This document shows positions 45,801-55,567 of a stretch of DNA of 64,000 nt, one piece after another. Within the stretch, counting starts at the first letter, position 1. Each line of letters starts with the position of its first letter. The notes beneath the pieces are model-generated. The model had not been told where the DNA came from, did no database searches, and saw only the letters and a list, made by a program, of their open reading frames with translations. The stretch is from Viola odorata (taxonomy: Eukaryota; Streptophyta; Magnoliopsida; Malpighiales; Violaceae). The translations under genes were made by a program, and so were the position numbers. The DNA lies in NCBI GenBank assembly GCA_963691705.1, contig OY829537.1, positions 51,188,304-51,252,303 on the forward strand. The letters run 5' to 3'.

Positions 45801-47597
45801 CTCCAACCAGAGCTGGTCCTCAAGCACTTGCTTAGGTGTAAGGGGTGCGAGTGTGAACTTCACTCCTTCCTTCTCAAGCTTGTACCGATTGCTCCTCCCT
45901 TCGTGAGTGGCGTTGCGGTCAAATTGCCATGGACGGCCAAGTAGCACATGTGACGCTTGCATTGGGACAACATCACACCATATCTCATCTCTATATTTCC
46001 CAATAGAAAAGCTCACCAACACTTGCCTAGACACCTTAAGGCCGACTCCATCATTCATCCATTGCAAAGTGTACGGCTTTGGATGTCTCACCATAGGTAA
46101 CCCTAATTTGTGCACAAGAAGCGTACTAGCACAATTAGTACATGAGCCATTATCAATAATAAGAGAGCATACCTTAGTACCAATGTGGCACCTAGCATGG
46201 AATAAGTTCTCCCTTTGTTCCTCCTCACATGTTTCGGCCCTTGGCTGCACACTCAAGTTCCTCCGAACTACTAGGGTAATCGGTTCACAAACCCTAGCTT
46301 CATGATCGGCTGCCTCTTCTCCCTCACTTTCTTCTTCCGAATCCTCCACCAACTCATAATCATCCTCCGAGTCCATCTCTCCATTATCCCTAATAATTAG
46401 AACTCTCTTGTTGGGACATTCGGCCTGCTTATGGCCTCGGCCACTACACTTAAAGCACGCAATGTCTCTTGTAGGCACACGATTAGTACTAGTAATAGGA
46501 ACTTTAGAAGGAGTAGGGTTTGCCGAATTACCTTTGGTTCCATAAGAAGGTTTAGATACCTTGGGTGTTTCCTTGTTGTCCTTATTCCCCTTGGGCCACA
46601 TAGACTTGTTCCAAGTGGAAGTCCGTGACACAAAAGTAGACGGCTTAGAGTAGGCTGCCTTAGCCTTGCGTTGCCTCTCGATCTTCACGGCCATGTGAAG
46701 CATCTCCTCCAAAGTCCTATATTGGCACAACTCTAAGGCGTTAGCTATCTCTGAATTCAGCCCACTCATGAACCTAGACATCTTCGAATCCTCATCCTCT
46801 ATCACATTAACCCTCGCCAAAAGAACTTCCAACTCATTGTGATAATCATTCACGGTCTTGGACCCTTGGGTAAGCTTTTGTAAGCGCTGAAGTTGGTCCT
46901 TATGATAGTACGGTGGAACAAACCTCCTCTTCATCACATACTTCATGTTTTCCCAAGTAGTTACGGGTCCTCTCACATCCTCATTCACTTGCTCCCACCA
47001 ATGGGCAGCGTATCCAAAGAACTCCACGGAAGCTAACCTTATTTTCTTTTCATCCGTGTAGGTGTGACACCTAAAAATCACTTCCATCTTTCGCTCCCAA
47101 GTTAAGTATGCCTCGGGATCATCTTTTCCTTCGAAAGGTGGAACCTTGAGCTTGACACTCCCAAGGTGATTGTCGACTCGCTCGCGCTCCTCGCGACGCG
47201 GCTGTTCTAAGTTACGGTCTCGCCTAGCAAAGGCGTGTCTGCCGCGTCCATGTGCACCTCCTCGGCGCATGTGAAAACCCCTCGGTCCTGCCATGTGAAA
47301 CTCCTCATCATACCCATCTTCAGAACCCTCGGCCTCATGCTCACTAGGCTGATCATCACCCGGTGGAGGCACATATGCTTCTCGGTCCACTCTAGGGTTT
47401 AGGTGTTGCGCAAAGTGTGCCCCGGGGGCTTGTGGAGCTCGATTCTCACGTTCCCTAGTCTCGACTTGCTGTCTCCAAGCTGCTATGTCCTGGAGCTGAG
47501 CTGCTATGTCTTGCAAGGCCTTGGCTACATCATTCACAGCCGTTGGTTCCCTTTCTAAATTTCCTGACATCCTGAAATTCACAAAAGAAAATTGCAA
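42501..47597 (-). CDS. Chromovirus gag-pol polyprotein, 1,698 residues, intact frame
   Basis: Gag core about residues 148-315 ([20 protein letters not shown]). Zinc knuckle C381-C384-H389-C394. Protease near D482 (IIDNGS). RT about 775-960 with D844 and the YFDD pair D908/D909. RNase H about 1048-1165, where the first catalytic Asp is Asn1055 (ECNASGIG, codon at 44433-44435) while E1092, D1117 and D1160 remain. Integrase zinc finger about 1233-1276 (ending CVVC) and DDE residues D1305, D1366 and E1402 with the usual 35-residue spacing. C-terminal [19 protein letters not shown] module, then a low-complexity tail with RARARAL repeats encoded in the LTR. The start M1 is the first ATG; a second (M10) gives MSGNLERE and may be the real one. 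Complete length for the group with no stop or frameshift; the Asn1055 change probably cripples RNase H. Confidence 0.9.
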   Translation of the reverse strand: MQFSFVNFRMSGNLEREPTAVNDVAKALQDIAAQLQDIAAWRQQVETRERENRAPQAPGAHFAQHLNPRVDREAYVPPPGDDQPSEHEAEGSEDGYDEEFHMAGPRGFHMRRGGAHGRGRHAFARRDRNLEQPRREERERVDNHLGSVKLKVPPFEGKDDPEAYLTWERKMEVIFRCHTYTDEKKIRLASVEFFGYAAHWWEQVNEDVRGPVTTWENMKYVMKRRFVPPYYHKDQLQRLQKLTQGSKTVNDYHNELEVLLARVNVIEDEDSKMSRFMSGLNSEIANALELCQYRTLEEMLHMAVKIERQRKAKAAYSKPSTFVSRTSTWNKSMWPKGNKDNKETPKVSKPSYGTKGNSANPTPSKVPITSTNRVPTRDIACFKCSGRGHKQAECPNKRVLIIRDNGEMDSEDDYELVEDSEEESEGEEAADHEARVCEPITLVVRRNLSVQPRAETCEEEQRENLFHARCHIGTKVCSLIIDNGSCTNCASTLLVHKLGLPMVRHPKPYTLQWMNDGVGLKVSRQVLVSFSIGKYRDEIWCDVVPMQASHVLLGRPWQFDRNATHEGRSNRYKLEKEGVKFTLAPLTPKQVLEDQLWLEKSYAEFEASRSLDKRIDENSPREKSEHGFESNERNENSPREKSEHGLKTEKKEPEKEKKRQEKEKKVNLYAKAKDLRRALILQKQFRGENRPLLLLRFKSFYLSTTNLDPLASVPSSILAVLQEFKDVTPEEMPVGLPPIRGIEHQIDFVPGSTIPNRPAYRSNPEETKELQRQVDELLSKGYVRESLSPCAVPVLLVPKKDGTWRMCVDCRAVNKITVKYRHPIPRLDDMLDELSGSVIFSKIDLMSGYHQIRMKEGDEWKTAFKTKYGLYEWLVMPFGLTNAPSTFMRLMNHVLRRFIGKFVVVYFDDILIYSKSLHEHVTHLKEIFLTLREEKLYAKLSKCSFALEQVEFLGFLVGKDGVKVDEAKVQAIKEWPTPKTASDIRSFHGLASFYRRFIRDFSTLAAPLNGLTKKHVDFRWEEPQETAFQALKDKLSNAPVLALPDFDKPFELECNASGIGIGAVLMQEKKPIAFFSEKLKDAQLRYPTYDKELYALVRAFEVWQHYLMPREFVVHTDHLSLKYLKGQGKLNRRHAVWLEFLEAFPYHIKYKEGKDNVVADALSRRYVLISSLSVKFLGFSQIIPLYPTDLDFGEIYKTCDSMADVKFYTHDNYLFRRKRLCIPKCSLRDLLVHESHSGGLMGHFGINKTYDMLKSHFYWPKMRRDVVRVIARCVVCQRAKSRLASHGEFMPLPVPSQPWTDLSMDFIVGLPKSWDGKDGIFVVVDRFSKMAHFLPCKNTNDASQVTNIFFREVVRLHGMPISIVSDRDGRFLSHFWRVLWSRLGTKLLYSTSCHPQTDGQTEVVNRTVGSLLRSLVTKHISKWTDHLPFMEFAYNRSIHSTTNCSPFEVVYGFNPLTPMDLTPLPLSDVSNLDGQQRAEHIKQIHAKAKANIERTNERLVRKHNEGRKTASFQVGDWVWLHLRRERFPERRKGKLSPRGDGPFQIVEKINNNAYRLDLPSEYGSIHGTFNISDLRLFDAGDEDVADLDSRANPPQDGGDDTIPAGANPSAAPAGATTCAKARALEDASASLPLPPTGPITRARARALQVRLSSLIHMELKAETASEEASLRAPQPRLVTLIRTASAPTDGLHMATSDL

Positions 47598-48123
47598 GCG
47601 TAAAATTGCCTAAAACTATCACTCCCTCACGTGTTTACGCTCGTGTTTGTCTCTCTATTAATCTCACAAAATATCTCAAAGCAACTGTCCAGATCCGTCT
47701 CCAAGTGTCCAAGATGAACCTGACTCAAAGAAATTTCAAGAAAGGCTTCCAAAGAGACGCACAAAGAAAACTAGTGTAGAAAGAAAATTTTGAGGTAGTA
47801 TACTCGATTCAATTGCAAAGATCAATCAATCAATCAAGTGTACTACAGAGTAGGAAGGCACAGTAGTCTTGGAATCAAAGAAAAGCTCAAAATACACAGA
47901 TTGAGTCAATTGACAACTCAAAAACGCTAATGGCATGCGATTAGGGTTTTGAAACTTGTTTTTGCCACAACTTTTGATTCCCAATTCGAAATCCAATGAT
48001 TCTTTTTGCTATGAGTCACAAATTCACTCTAGTATTTGATTCTGAAGTTTTTTTTTTTTTTTTTTTGAATGGTACTGATTTCGCCGCTGTTCTGTTTTTT
48101 TTTTTTACGAAAATTGCTTTCTC

Positions 48124-48157
<34 letters not shown>

Positions 48158-48417
48158 GATATTTCAACACAACACAAAGCACAAATTAGCTAAGACACTT
48201 TAGGGGACTTTTTTTTTTTTTTTTTTGACTAAAGTAAAGACCTACAAATCGTTGAGATGATTTGCACACTAACCGCACACACAAGACACGAATTGACACA
48301 AGACAACTAACACACAGCACGCAAGAGAATTGGTGTAGAAGAGAATGAAGGAATACCAATTCTAACAAAGAAACGATAATTTAAAAGGGATAGATTTACC
48401 AAGTCGTGACAGCTGAG
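47598..48417 (-). other. Chromovirus 5' leader
   Basis: Untranslated sequence between PBS and polyprotein. It holds long A runs on the minus strand (T runs at 48048-48066, 48130-48157 and 48210-48226), which may vary in length. No gene. Confidence 0.7.
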
Positions 48418-48429
48418 CTCCGCTACCAA
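48418..48429 (-). other. Chromovirus primer-binding site
   Basis: The minus strand reads TGGTAGCGGAGC, close to the initiator-Met tRNA site, one base inside the 5' LTR. Confidence 0.85.
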
Positions 48430-48430
48430 C

Positions 48431-49591
48431 TGATGCGTTCCTTGTAGGCTAGAACGCCCTCCTTAGATCGTTGTCCGACGACGTGGCTTTCAATGCGGAA
48501 AATAACTCGAAGAAGACACGTGAATCTCCAAGTCGCAATGCTTGGCACTCCACGCAGAATCCCTTGAGGATCTTGCGTCAAACCTTTGAATCTCCAAATC
48601 GCAATGCTTGGCAATCCAAAGAACGGATGACTCAATGAAAGGTGCTTTCAAGTTTTACTTGACAAGCTAATCGAATGCACGAAACTCAATTAGTTGCAAG
48701 GTTCATCAAGAACAAGTGGATCAAGATCCCAAGCAATATGCTTTCAATAATCAATAATCAAAGTCTGCTGAAAATAACATGGGCGGCTCCTTTTTAAGGA
48801 AGCGCAAAACCCTAATTCCAAAAATGGAAACTAGTTTAGTTTCTAAATAATGACTTAAACTAAATTGGCAACAAGCCACCCTTCCAAATAAGTTCTGAAA
48901 CCCTAAATTAACATAAATAAAGTCTAATAATAAGGATAGAAGTGCAGGCGCCGCCGTTTAGGTCAAAAGGCCCAAGTGGCTTTGCTTGCGGGTCCGCCGA
49001 ATCACGTTTTAAGGAAACAAGGCGTTTTCCTTATTCCCTCGAGCGTTCCCACTGAAACTTTTAGGGAACCTTCCTAACACATATATTAAGTTCTGGACTG
49101 AATATTGTGCGAGAAAATATGCTCCAATCTTCAAAAGGTTCGGCAGTGGCTTTCGCTGTCCAATGCGGGCTTGTGATTTGGGCCTGTCCCAAATCCTTCG
49201 GGCGTTTCTCCTGATTCTTGGCCTGGACTCCTCTCTTGTATTATAAATGATCATGGTCTGGTCAAAAATAGGAAAAGGGCGCTGGTGGACCTAAAGGTCC
49301 GAGGTGGCCATGTGTAGCCCATCCGTAGGCGCGGACGCGGTGCGGATTAGGGTTACGAGGCGCGGCTGGGGTGCGCGCAGGCTGGCTTCCTCCGAGGCTG
49401 TCTCTGCCTTCAGTTCCATATGGATGAGGCTACTGAGCCTCACTTGTAGGGCGCGGGCCCTGGCACGAGTGATCGGACCCGTGGGCGGCAATGGGAGGCT
49501 CGCGGATGCATCCTCCAAGGCTCGGGCCTTGGCGCGGGTGGTTGCGCCTGCGGGTGCGGCACTAGGGTTGGCTCCGGCTGGGATCGTATCA
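48431..49591 (-). repeat. Chromovirus 5' LTR (right copy)
   Basis: 1,161 bp, same length as the left copy, with about 8 substitutions between them (for example near 41962, 42071, 42200, three around 42265-42280, 42350 and 42756 in left-copy coordinates). It also contains the polyprotein-tail codons, so a 108-codon open frame (49291-49617) appears here that is only a copy of the tail. Confidence 0.95.
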
Positions 49592-49752
49592 GTATCCCCA
49601 GTGAAAGCATCAATCAACTACCTCCTCCCAAAGCGACATCATCACTGTAAGTTTGAGGTAAGACCTGCCGTGTCGCCAAAATTCGGATATCTAGGGGCAA
49701 TTGTCTTTACAACTTATCGAATACTTCGATAAGACAGTAAAGAGGGGGCAAC
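49592..49752 (+). promoter_or_regulatory. Tat 3' end: hairpin and polypurine tract
   Basis: Tat 3' region resumes with the GTATC duplication. At 49704-49743 there is a long inverted repeat: TCTTTAC, AA, CTTATCGAA, loop TAC, TTCGATAAG, ACA, GTAAAGA. The lower arm merges with the polypurine tract AAAGAGGGGGCA (49739-49750), which ends two bases before the LTR start. Confidence 0.75.
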
Positions 49753-52700
49753 TGTTGATACCCGAATTTTGACGCCATTTTTTTACTTAATTTTAGCATT
49801 TCTGTTATTTAGTTAACTTACAGTCATTTTCAGTTGATTTACTGTCGCTAGCATTTTTAGGTATTTTGTTGCGTTTTAGCATCGTCGTTAGCATCGTCAG
49901 CTTTCGAAATCACATTTTTTTATTTTTCGGAACATATTTTCATTATTAGTATCATTATTATTTTTAGCCTTAAAAACCACATTTTTTACTATCCGGTAGT
50001 CGTTTGCTAGTTTTTCCTTCGTTTTAGGCCATCACATGAATTTTAGGATTTTTAATGTTTTAGCGCATTTTTTAGTATTTTTATTATTTTCATTCGAGCT
50101 GTTATTGGACCCGAGTAAGTCCGCTCGGACAATAGCTTGACTTTAAAATGTTTTCCATCAACTAGTTGCTAGATTTTTTTCTGGTCGCAACGGTCTACAG
50201 CGATTCGTGTAATTTTCGGCGTAACGTTATTATTTTTCCGTTCAAACGTTTCACATTTTTGAACGCGAAAATAAACACGTTAAACGAGAAATTCTCATCA
50301 TTCGTTGTAGACGGTTAAACCTGTCATATTTTTCTCTACGCGCCGGTACCTTCGGCTCGAAAAGTCGGAACGTTTGCACGCGGGAACCAGCTCGAGGCCA
50401 TTTAAATCAGATAAAAGGCCATTTGATCATGGCCATTGATCTGGTCAACCAAGGAAAGTCAACCAGATCAATGGCCCTTGAATTAATGTGCATAATGCAC
50501 ATGCACAGTGCACGCACGAGGAAGCCACGAAGTCCTCGCCCGAGCCACCTGCTCCCATCGCGTCCGTAGCTTCCTATCCCTCCGCCATCATCACGGCTAG
50601 CACCCTAGCCTTGCCACCGCGACCAGCCGGCCTCCACGCGCAGCTCCTCGTCTGGCAAGCCACGCGTTTGAAGGCTATAAATACAGCCCCTCATCCAACG
50701 TATTTCGGGTACCAATTTTGCAAGAGAAAGCTCTGCTCTTCCTCCCTCTTAACTGATAGATCATGTAGAGCTTCAGTTGTCAAGTTCCAAGCTTTTCCAG
50801 TAAGCTTTTTCAAACTTTATTTTCTTTCATTTTATGCATGTTTCTTCTTTAATTCGTTTGGCTTGGTTGGGATTAGATAAATTGCTTATTTTTGTGCCAT
50901 TAATTCATGTGCATGATGTAGATTAAATACATGCTTTCAATTTTAAAAATCGTTAGCTAGATTGTGCAAATTAATTAGTTTTCGATAATTAACGGTTTTG
51001 TCGTTTTTTCAAAATTAAACTCTGTACGATTTAAACTTCGAGTCAAAGTTCATACGGTCGGGAAGCCGTCGAGGAGACGAGCGTCCCGGTATGAAGATTT
51101 TCAAGATCCGACCACGGGTGGCCGGACCTTGGTCGCCGGCGCGTGGTGAAAATGACGATGAATAGTGCCATAATGGCCTATTCATGCGTCAAAGGTGATG
51201 GGCTTGGCCCATCACCCTTCCTTTTTATTTTCATGGGCCAGGCACTATTCCTGGCCCATTTTCCATTTTTCTTTTCATTTTTCAATTGGGCCCAGCCCAT
51301 TTTCAATTCTTTTCAAAACTTCGGGTCACGTTTTTCCGTAAAATAATTCGTATGCTTCGTATGATTATTTTTCGCACTATCAACTGTTTAATTTTCTGCA
51401 CTTATCAACTGTTTAAATTATTCGCACTTTAATTTTTCGCAATGTACTTTCGGCAATTTAAATTCAATATACCGCCTATATGGTCGGTCGCAATATCAAT
51501 TGTTTATTTTCTGCAATATCAACTGCTTTAATTTTTCGCAAACTGCTGGAAATCCTTCCGCAAATTATCAACTGTTTAATTTTCCGCACTTTACTTTTCC
51601 GCACTTTAAAATTCTGCAATTTACTTTCGGCAATTTAAATTCAATACCGCCTACATGGTCGGTCGCAATATCAATTGTTTATTTTCTGCAATATCAACTG
51701 CTTTAATTTTCTGTAATATCAATTGCTTAAATTTTCTGCAGTATCAATCATTAAAATTTCTGCAAATCATCAACTGTTTTAAAAAAAAATTCGCAAACTG
51801 CTGGAAATCCTTCCCCAAATTATCAGCTGTTTAATTTTCCGCACTTTACTTTTCCGCACTTTAAAATTCTGCAATTTACTTTCGGCAATTTAAATTCAAT
51901 ACCGCCTACATGGTCGGTCGCAATATCAATTGTTTATTTTCTGCAATATCAACTGCTTTAATTTTTCGCAAACTGCTGGAAATCCTTCCGCAAATTATCA
52001 ACTGTTTAATTTTCCGCACTTTACTTTTCCGCACTTTAAAATTCTGCAATTTACTTTCGGCAATTTAAATTCAATACCGCCTACATGGTCGGTCGCAATA
52101 TCAATTGTTTATTTTCTGCAATATCAACTGCTTTAATTTTCTGTAATATCAATTGCTTAAATTTTCTGCAGTATCAATCATTAAAATTTCTGCAAATCAT
52201 CAACTGTTTTAAAAAAAAATTTTTATCATCAACTCTTTTAATTTCCTGCACTTATCAACTCAGCATTTAATTCTCGTATGCGTCAAATCCATCATTTTTC
52301 GCATGCAACCAACTCAGCATTTAATTCTCGTGTGCGTAAAATCAATCATTTTTCGCATGCAATCAACCCAGCATTTAAATTCTTGCATGCTTAAAATCAA
52401 TCATTTTTCGCATGCAAATAACCCAGCATTTAAATTCTCGCATGCTTAAAATCAATCATTTTTCGCAGGCAATCCACCCAGCATTTAAATTCTCGTATGC
52501 TTAAAATCCATCATTTTTCGCATGCAATCAACTCAGCATTTAATTCTCGTATGCGTAAAATCCATCATTTTACGTATGCAATCAACTGTCATTTAAATTT
52601 TTGCACTCATAAAATTACTTATTTATTTTTCGAGCTATCACTAATACTCTCATTTTGTAGGTTCAATTCAAGCTTCGCTCGAAAGTACGCCTTTCGATTC

Positions 52701-53484
52701 CTTTTTATTTATTCAATGCTTTTCGTAAATATCAATCGTATGCATGATATATAGAACTGCTAGAATTAAAATCAACCCACATGAACAACGTGTTTAAAGA
52801 GTTGCTTAAAATGCCATGTTCATATGATTTTAAATTCTCGCTTATATTGACTGCATGTACATGGGGACTTTTGATCCCACATCAGTTTTCCACTTCAAAA
52901 ATCCATCATTTAAATTTGTACTCTGTTAGCAATCCATGTTAGGATCACGTAGTAATTAATTTAATCATGCATGGCCCGATGATGAAAAAGAGGGCGCTCA
53001 TTCAGTCTTACGGAAATTTCAGACCCATCACGTTGCGGTCAGGAATAATCAATCAATCTTGATAAACGGTAACCCCGTCAGAAAGATTCTTTAATTATTC
53101 CTGAACGGCCACGATCATAGAAAAGACTAAAGTGACGATTCCTCTGAGGGCCCCCTTTTTCAAAACGCATTTCTCAAACACCTTTTTAAACACCTCTCTC
53201 ATCAACCGGTAATCATTTTCGGATGTGACTCGAGTGCCTAACACCTTCCCGAGACCATAATACGACCCCGAACCTTTGTCTGGTGTCCAGACCCCTTTTT
53301 TGTGCCTTTAGTTTTTTTACTTATTATATTTCCTATGCCATGACGATTAGGGTTCCCTAAGCCTAGCAACCAAATTAGGGTGGCGACTTCATTGCATGCT
53401 GCTAGGCGTCCCTTTTACGCCGAGCATCTGTAGGTCTCAAATTTCGTTGCACACTCGCGAATTTTTAATTTTCGGGGCGCGACA
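49753..53484 (+). repeat. Tat 3' LTR, longer than the 5' copy
   Basis: 3,732 bp from TGTTGATACCCG to GGGGCGCGACA. It contains an exact-looking 430-bp tandem duplication: the same 68-codon stretch stands at 51500-51706 and 51930-52136. It also has a 25-30-bp segment near 51117-51142 absent from the 5' LTR. TATA box at 50675-50683. Being on the plus strand, its promoter points towards the RBL13-like gene 3.6 kb away. Confidence 0.9.
50675..50683 (+). promoter_or_regulatory. TATA box of Tat 3' LTR
   Basis: CTATAAATA in the same context as in the 5' LTR. Potential read-out promoter towards 54265. Confidence 0.6.
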
Positions 53485-53917
53485 ATAACAATATTTTTAA
53501 ATGACGAAATACAAAAGAGAGGGAGATCCTATCTAGGATTCTTAAATTAATGTCGTCCTGATCCCTCTGGTCTTGCTGGACATTTGTGGTTGCCAGCTCG
53601 CAAAGCCCAAGCGAAATGCGGCCCATAAGGTTGCCAACGCTGCTTGCTCACGATAGTCATTTGCGGATGGCTCTTGGCCAAGTTGCAGGCCAAGACACTT
53701 CGGGGATAGATCTTCGGCGCGCAAAATGGATCATGGCCAAGCTCTAGGCCAAGATGTTCTGGAAATCAGTTTTAGTGCTCCATAGGTGCTTTCCTCCAAT
53801 GTTCAGCATCAAAGCTAGAACTGCAAAAGCATGGGGAATTCATGGAAAATCAATAGTTTTACTGCCCAAATAACAAGTAAATGGACAGTAAAAACATGAT
53901 GAAATAGAATACAATCA
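53485..53917 (-). repeat. Athila-2 5' LTR, part 2
   Basis: Continuation of the split LTR: it begins with the duplicated ATAAC, then matches 20059-20487 and ends ACAATCA at 53917. Flanked on the right by CCCGT, a possible worn duplication of CCAGT at 18971-18975. Confidence 0.9.
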
Positions 53918-54264
53918 CCCGTGCTCTTCTAGATTTCTGTTCATTGTGCATAGAATTTGATTCCACTATAGAGGGAAGGTTCTTTGCTTGAATGTCTGGA
54001 AATCCCGATGCTATTTATCTGGGCTTTCCTAGATGTGTGAAATTTATCTTGTTTTAGGGTTCCTTTTGATCTGAATGTTTCGTAATTGCTGGGATTTGAA
54101 TTTGGTCTTCTTATAATCTGATAGGAGTACCATTTTTTTTGGGGTCCACCCCATGTTTATTTGAGCTTTGGTGTCTGTTCCGGAGTTGGAAGTTGCAATT
54201 TTCACATTGTTATTGACTGGTCAAGTAACTTTGGCTTCAAGTTATTTAGGAGGGAGTGTGTTAG
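53918..54264 (+). promoter_or_regulatory. Remaining upstream/leader region of the RBL13-like gene
   Basis: 347 bp of low-copy-looking, T-rich DNA between the retrotransposon nest and the start codon. T-rich stretches end in acceptor-like sites, for example TGCTCTTCTAG at 53922-53932 and TTATTTAG at 54242-54249, so it may be the 3' part of a leader intron. No clear TATA box is visible here. Confidence 0.5.
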
Positions 54265-55074
54265 ATGGGGAAGCCATTGTTTTATGAGATCTTGGAAAAA
54301 CCAGCTACAAGTTGTATAATAGGAATTTGCTGCGCCATATGGTTTTACATACAGAAGAAAAACATTGGGTATTCACAAGTGGGATTAAGTTATGAAAATG
54401 CTATTGAAGGGCACCATTGGAGGATTGTTACTTCAGCTTTTTCACATATTAGTGTTTTGCATCTTGTTTTCAATATGAGTGCACTTTGGAGTTTAGGGGT
54501 GGTGGAACAGTTGGGGCACATTCGCCTTGGCGTGGCATATTATCTTCAGTACACACTTGTATTGGTCATCTTATCAGGGGTTTTGGTATTGGGAACATAC
54601 CATTTATTGATAGAGAGATTCAAGATCGAGTATTTTCGGAGGGTGACAGCCATTGGTTATTCTTGCGTGGTCTTTGGTTGGATGACTATTCTTTCAGTGA
54701 AGCAACCCTCTTCGAAGTTGGAACTCTTTGGGCTGCTTTCACTGCCAATTAGTTTTGCTTCTTTTGAATCATTAATCTTCACATCAATTATTGTTCCACA
54801 AGCTAGTTTTATTGGCCATTTATCCGGAATAATTGTTGGTTATGCTATTGTATGGGGTTTGGTACATGGGATGAACAATTTCTGGGAAATCTCAATGCTA
54901 GGATGGATTGCAGTTGTATTTGTCTTCAGCCTGAAGAGGTCTGGTGCTTATGATTTTAACTTTCTTGAGATTGAATCAGTTACGGATCCTTCATTCCCTT
55001 CTGTGCGGTTTCTTGGTAATGGTAGAACCTTGCAAACTAGTTCACTTCCAGTCGAAGCTGTTGAACTTGTATAG
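54265..55074 (+). CDS. RBL13: Rhomboid-like intramembrane serine protease, RBL13-type
   Basis: A 269-residue single-exon protein. Rhomboids cut transmembrane substrates inside the membrane. It shows the family layout: an N-terminal membrane segment (about 16-31), [19 protein letters not shown] with H66 and N70, several hydrophobic helices, the catalytic serine in GYSC (S133) and the catalytic histidine in GHLSG (H185), so it should be active. The start [20 protein letters not shown] and [21 protein letters not shown] match plant RBL13-type proteins closely from memory. Further membrane helices lie at about 186-201 and 207-223, and the tail 224-269 is hydrophilic. Substrate and compartment are unknown. 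The next gene is convergent. The 5' side is separated from possible upstream sequence by the 35-kb nest, which may alter its expression. Confidence 0.9.
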   Translation: MGKPLFYEILEKPATSCIIGICCAIWFYIQKKNIGYSQVGLSYENAIEGHHWRIVTSAFSHISVLHLVFNMSALWSLGVVEQLGHIRLGVAYYLQYTLVLVILSGVLVLGTYHLLIERFKIEYFRRVTAIGYSCVVFGWMTILSVKQPSSKLELFGLLSLPISFASFESLIFTSIIVPQASFIGHLSGIIVGYAIVWGLVHGMNNFWEISMLGWIAVVFVFSLKRSGAYDFNFLEIESVTDPSFPSVRFLGNGRTLQTSSLPVEAVELV

Positions 55075-55567
55075 CATTAGGGTGCATCCCTAGTTAAGAC
55101 GGGCTTAACTGACTAAGGAGTTATCCCCTGATGATACTATCTTCGAGTACCTCGTTTTGCTAGATGCTAATACTTTGAATGCTCATGTCTCCTGGTCTTC
55201 AGAGTTCTAAAGTTGGCACTCTCTTACTACAACTCTACAGGTGCAGCCTTCTTATTTTTTAGAGTAGTGGATGCTTTCGTAACCCAATGTGGTTTGTGTC
55301 TTTGGTAGCCCATGTTGTTCTCTGTACTTAGTTTGTTATACGGCAGACCTTTCATTTATTTTGAAATTCTTTTGACTACCAGGTCTTGTGATGCTTTCGT
55401 AACCCAATGTGGTTTGTGTCTTTGGTAGCCCATGTTGTTCTCTGTACTTAGTTTGTTATACCGCAGACCTTTCATTTATTTTGAAATTCTTTTGACTACC
55501 AGGTCTTGTGGTTTTTGTTATGGAGTCAATATATTGTTGGACCAAGATTTCAACATAGAAATTTAAT
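55075..55567 (+). other. 3' UTR of the RBL13-like gene with tandem duplication
   Basis: Presumed 3' UTR. It contains a 120-bp unit repeated twice in tandem (55271-55390 and 55391-55510) with one mismatch (CGGCAG versus CCGCAG). Confidence 0.75.

Larger units (their letters stand above)
41641..49591 (-). mobile_element. CRM-like chromovirus (Ty3/gypsy), 7.95 kb, full length
   Basis: Minus-strand element nested in the Tat 3' region. It has two 1,161-bp LTRs with TGAT...ATCA ends, a perfect 5-bp duplication GTATC (41636-41640 and 49592-49596), a Met-type PBS, a polypurine tract and one uninterrupted polyprotein. The two LTRs differ at about 8 of 1,161 positions by eye, the smallest value in the window, so it is the youngest insertion. 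The polyprotein C-terminus is encoded across the polypurine tract into the 3' LTR and no ordinary chromodomain is seen. Both traits fit the CRM group of centromere-associated chromoviruses. Clade assignment is an inference from these traits. Confidence 0.9.
23278..53484 (+). mobile_element. Tat-lineage Ty3/gypsy retrotransposon, 30.2 kb
   Basis: Complete element inserted in the Athila-2 LTR with a perfect 5-bp duplication (ATAAC, 23273-23277 and 53485-53489). Order: 5' LTR, Arg-type PBS, ORF1, gag-protease, short intron, RT-RNase H-archaeal-type RNase H-integrase, a long repeat-rich 3' region, polypurine tract and 3' LTR. The long LTRs, the Arg-tRNA PBS, an ORF before gag and a second RNase H are hallmarks of the Tat lineage (Ogre/Retand and relatives). 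Without the 7.95-kb chromovirus nested at 41641-49591 it would be about 22 kb. Stops and frameshifts in ORF1, gag-protease and pol make it non-autonomous now. Confidence 0.9.

Noticed and set aside
49291..49617. 108-codon minus-strand frame as a separate gene
   Set aside because: It is the polyprotein-tail sequence carried in the chromovirus 5' LTR plus a few flanking codons.
54486..54752. 88-codon frame inside the rhomboid gene
   Set aside because: Out-of-frame shadow of the RBL13-type coding sequence.
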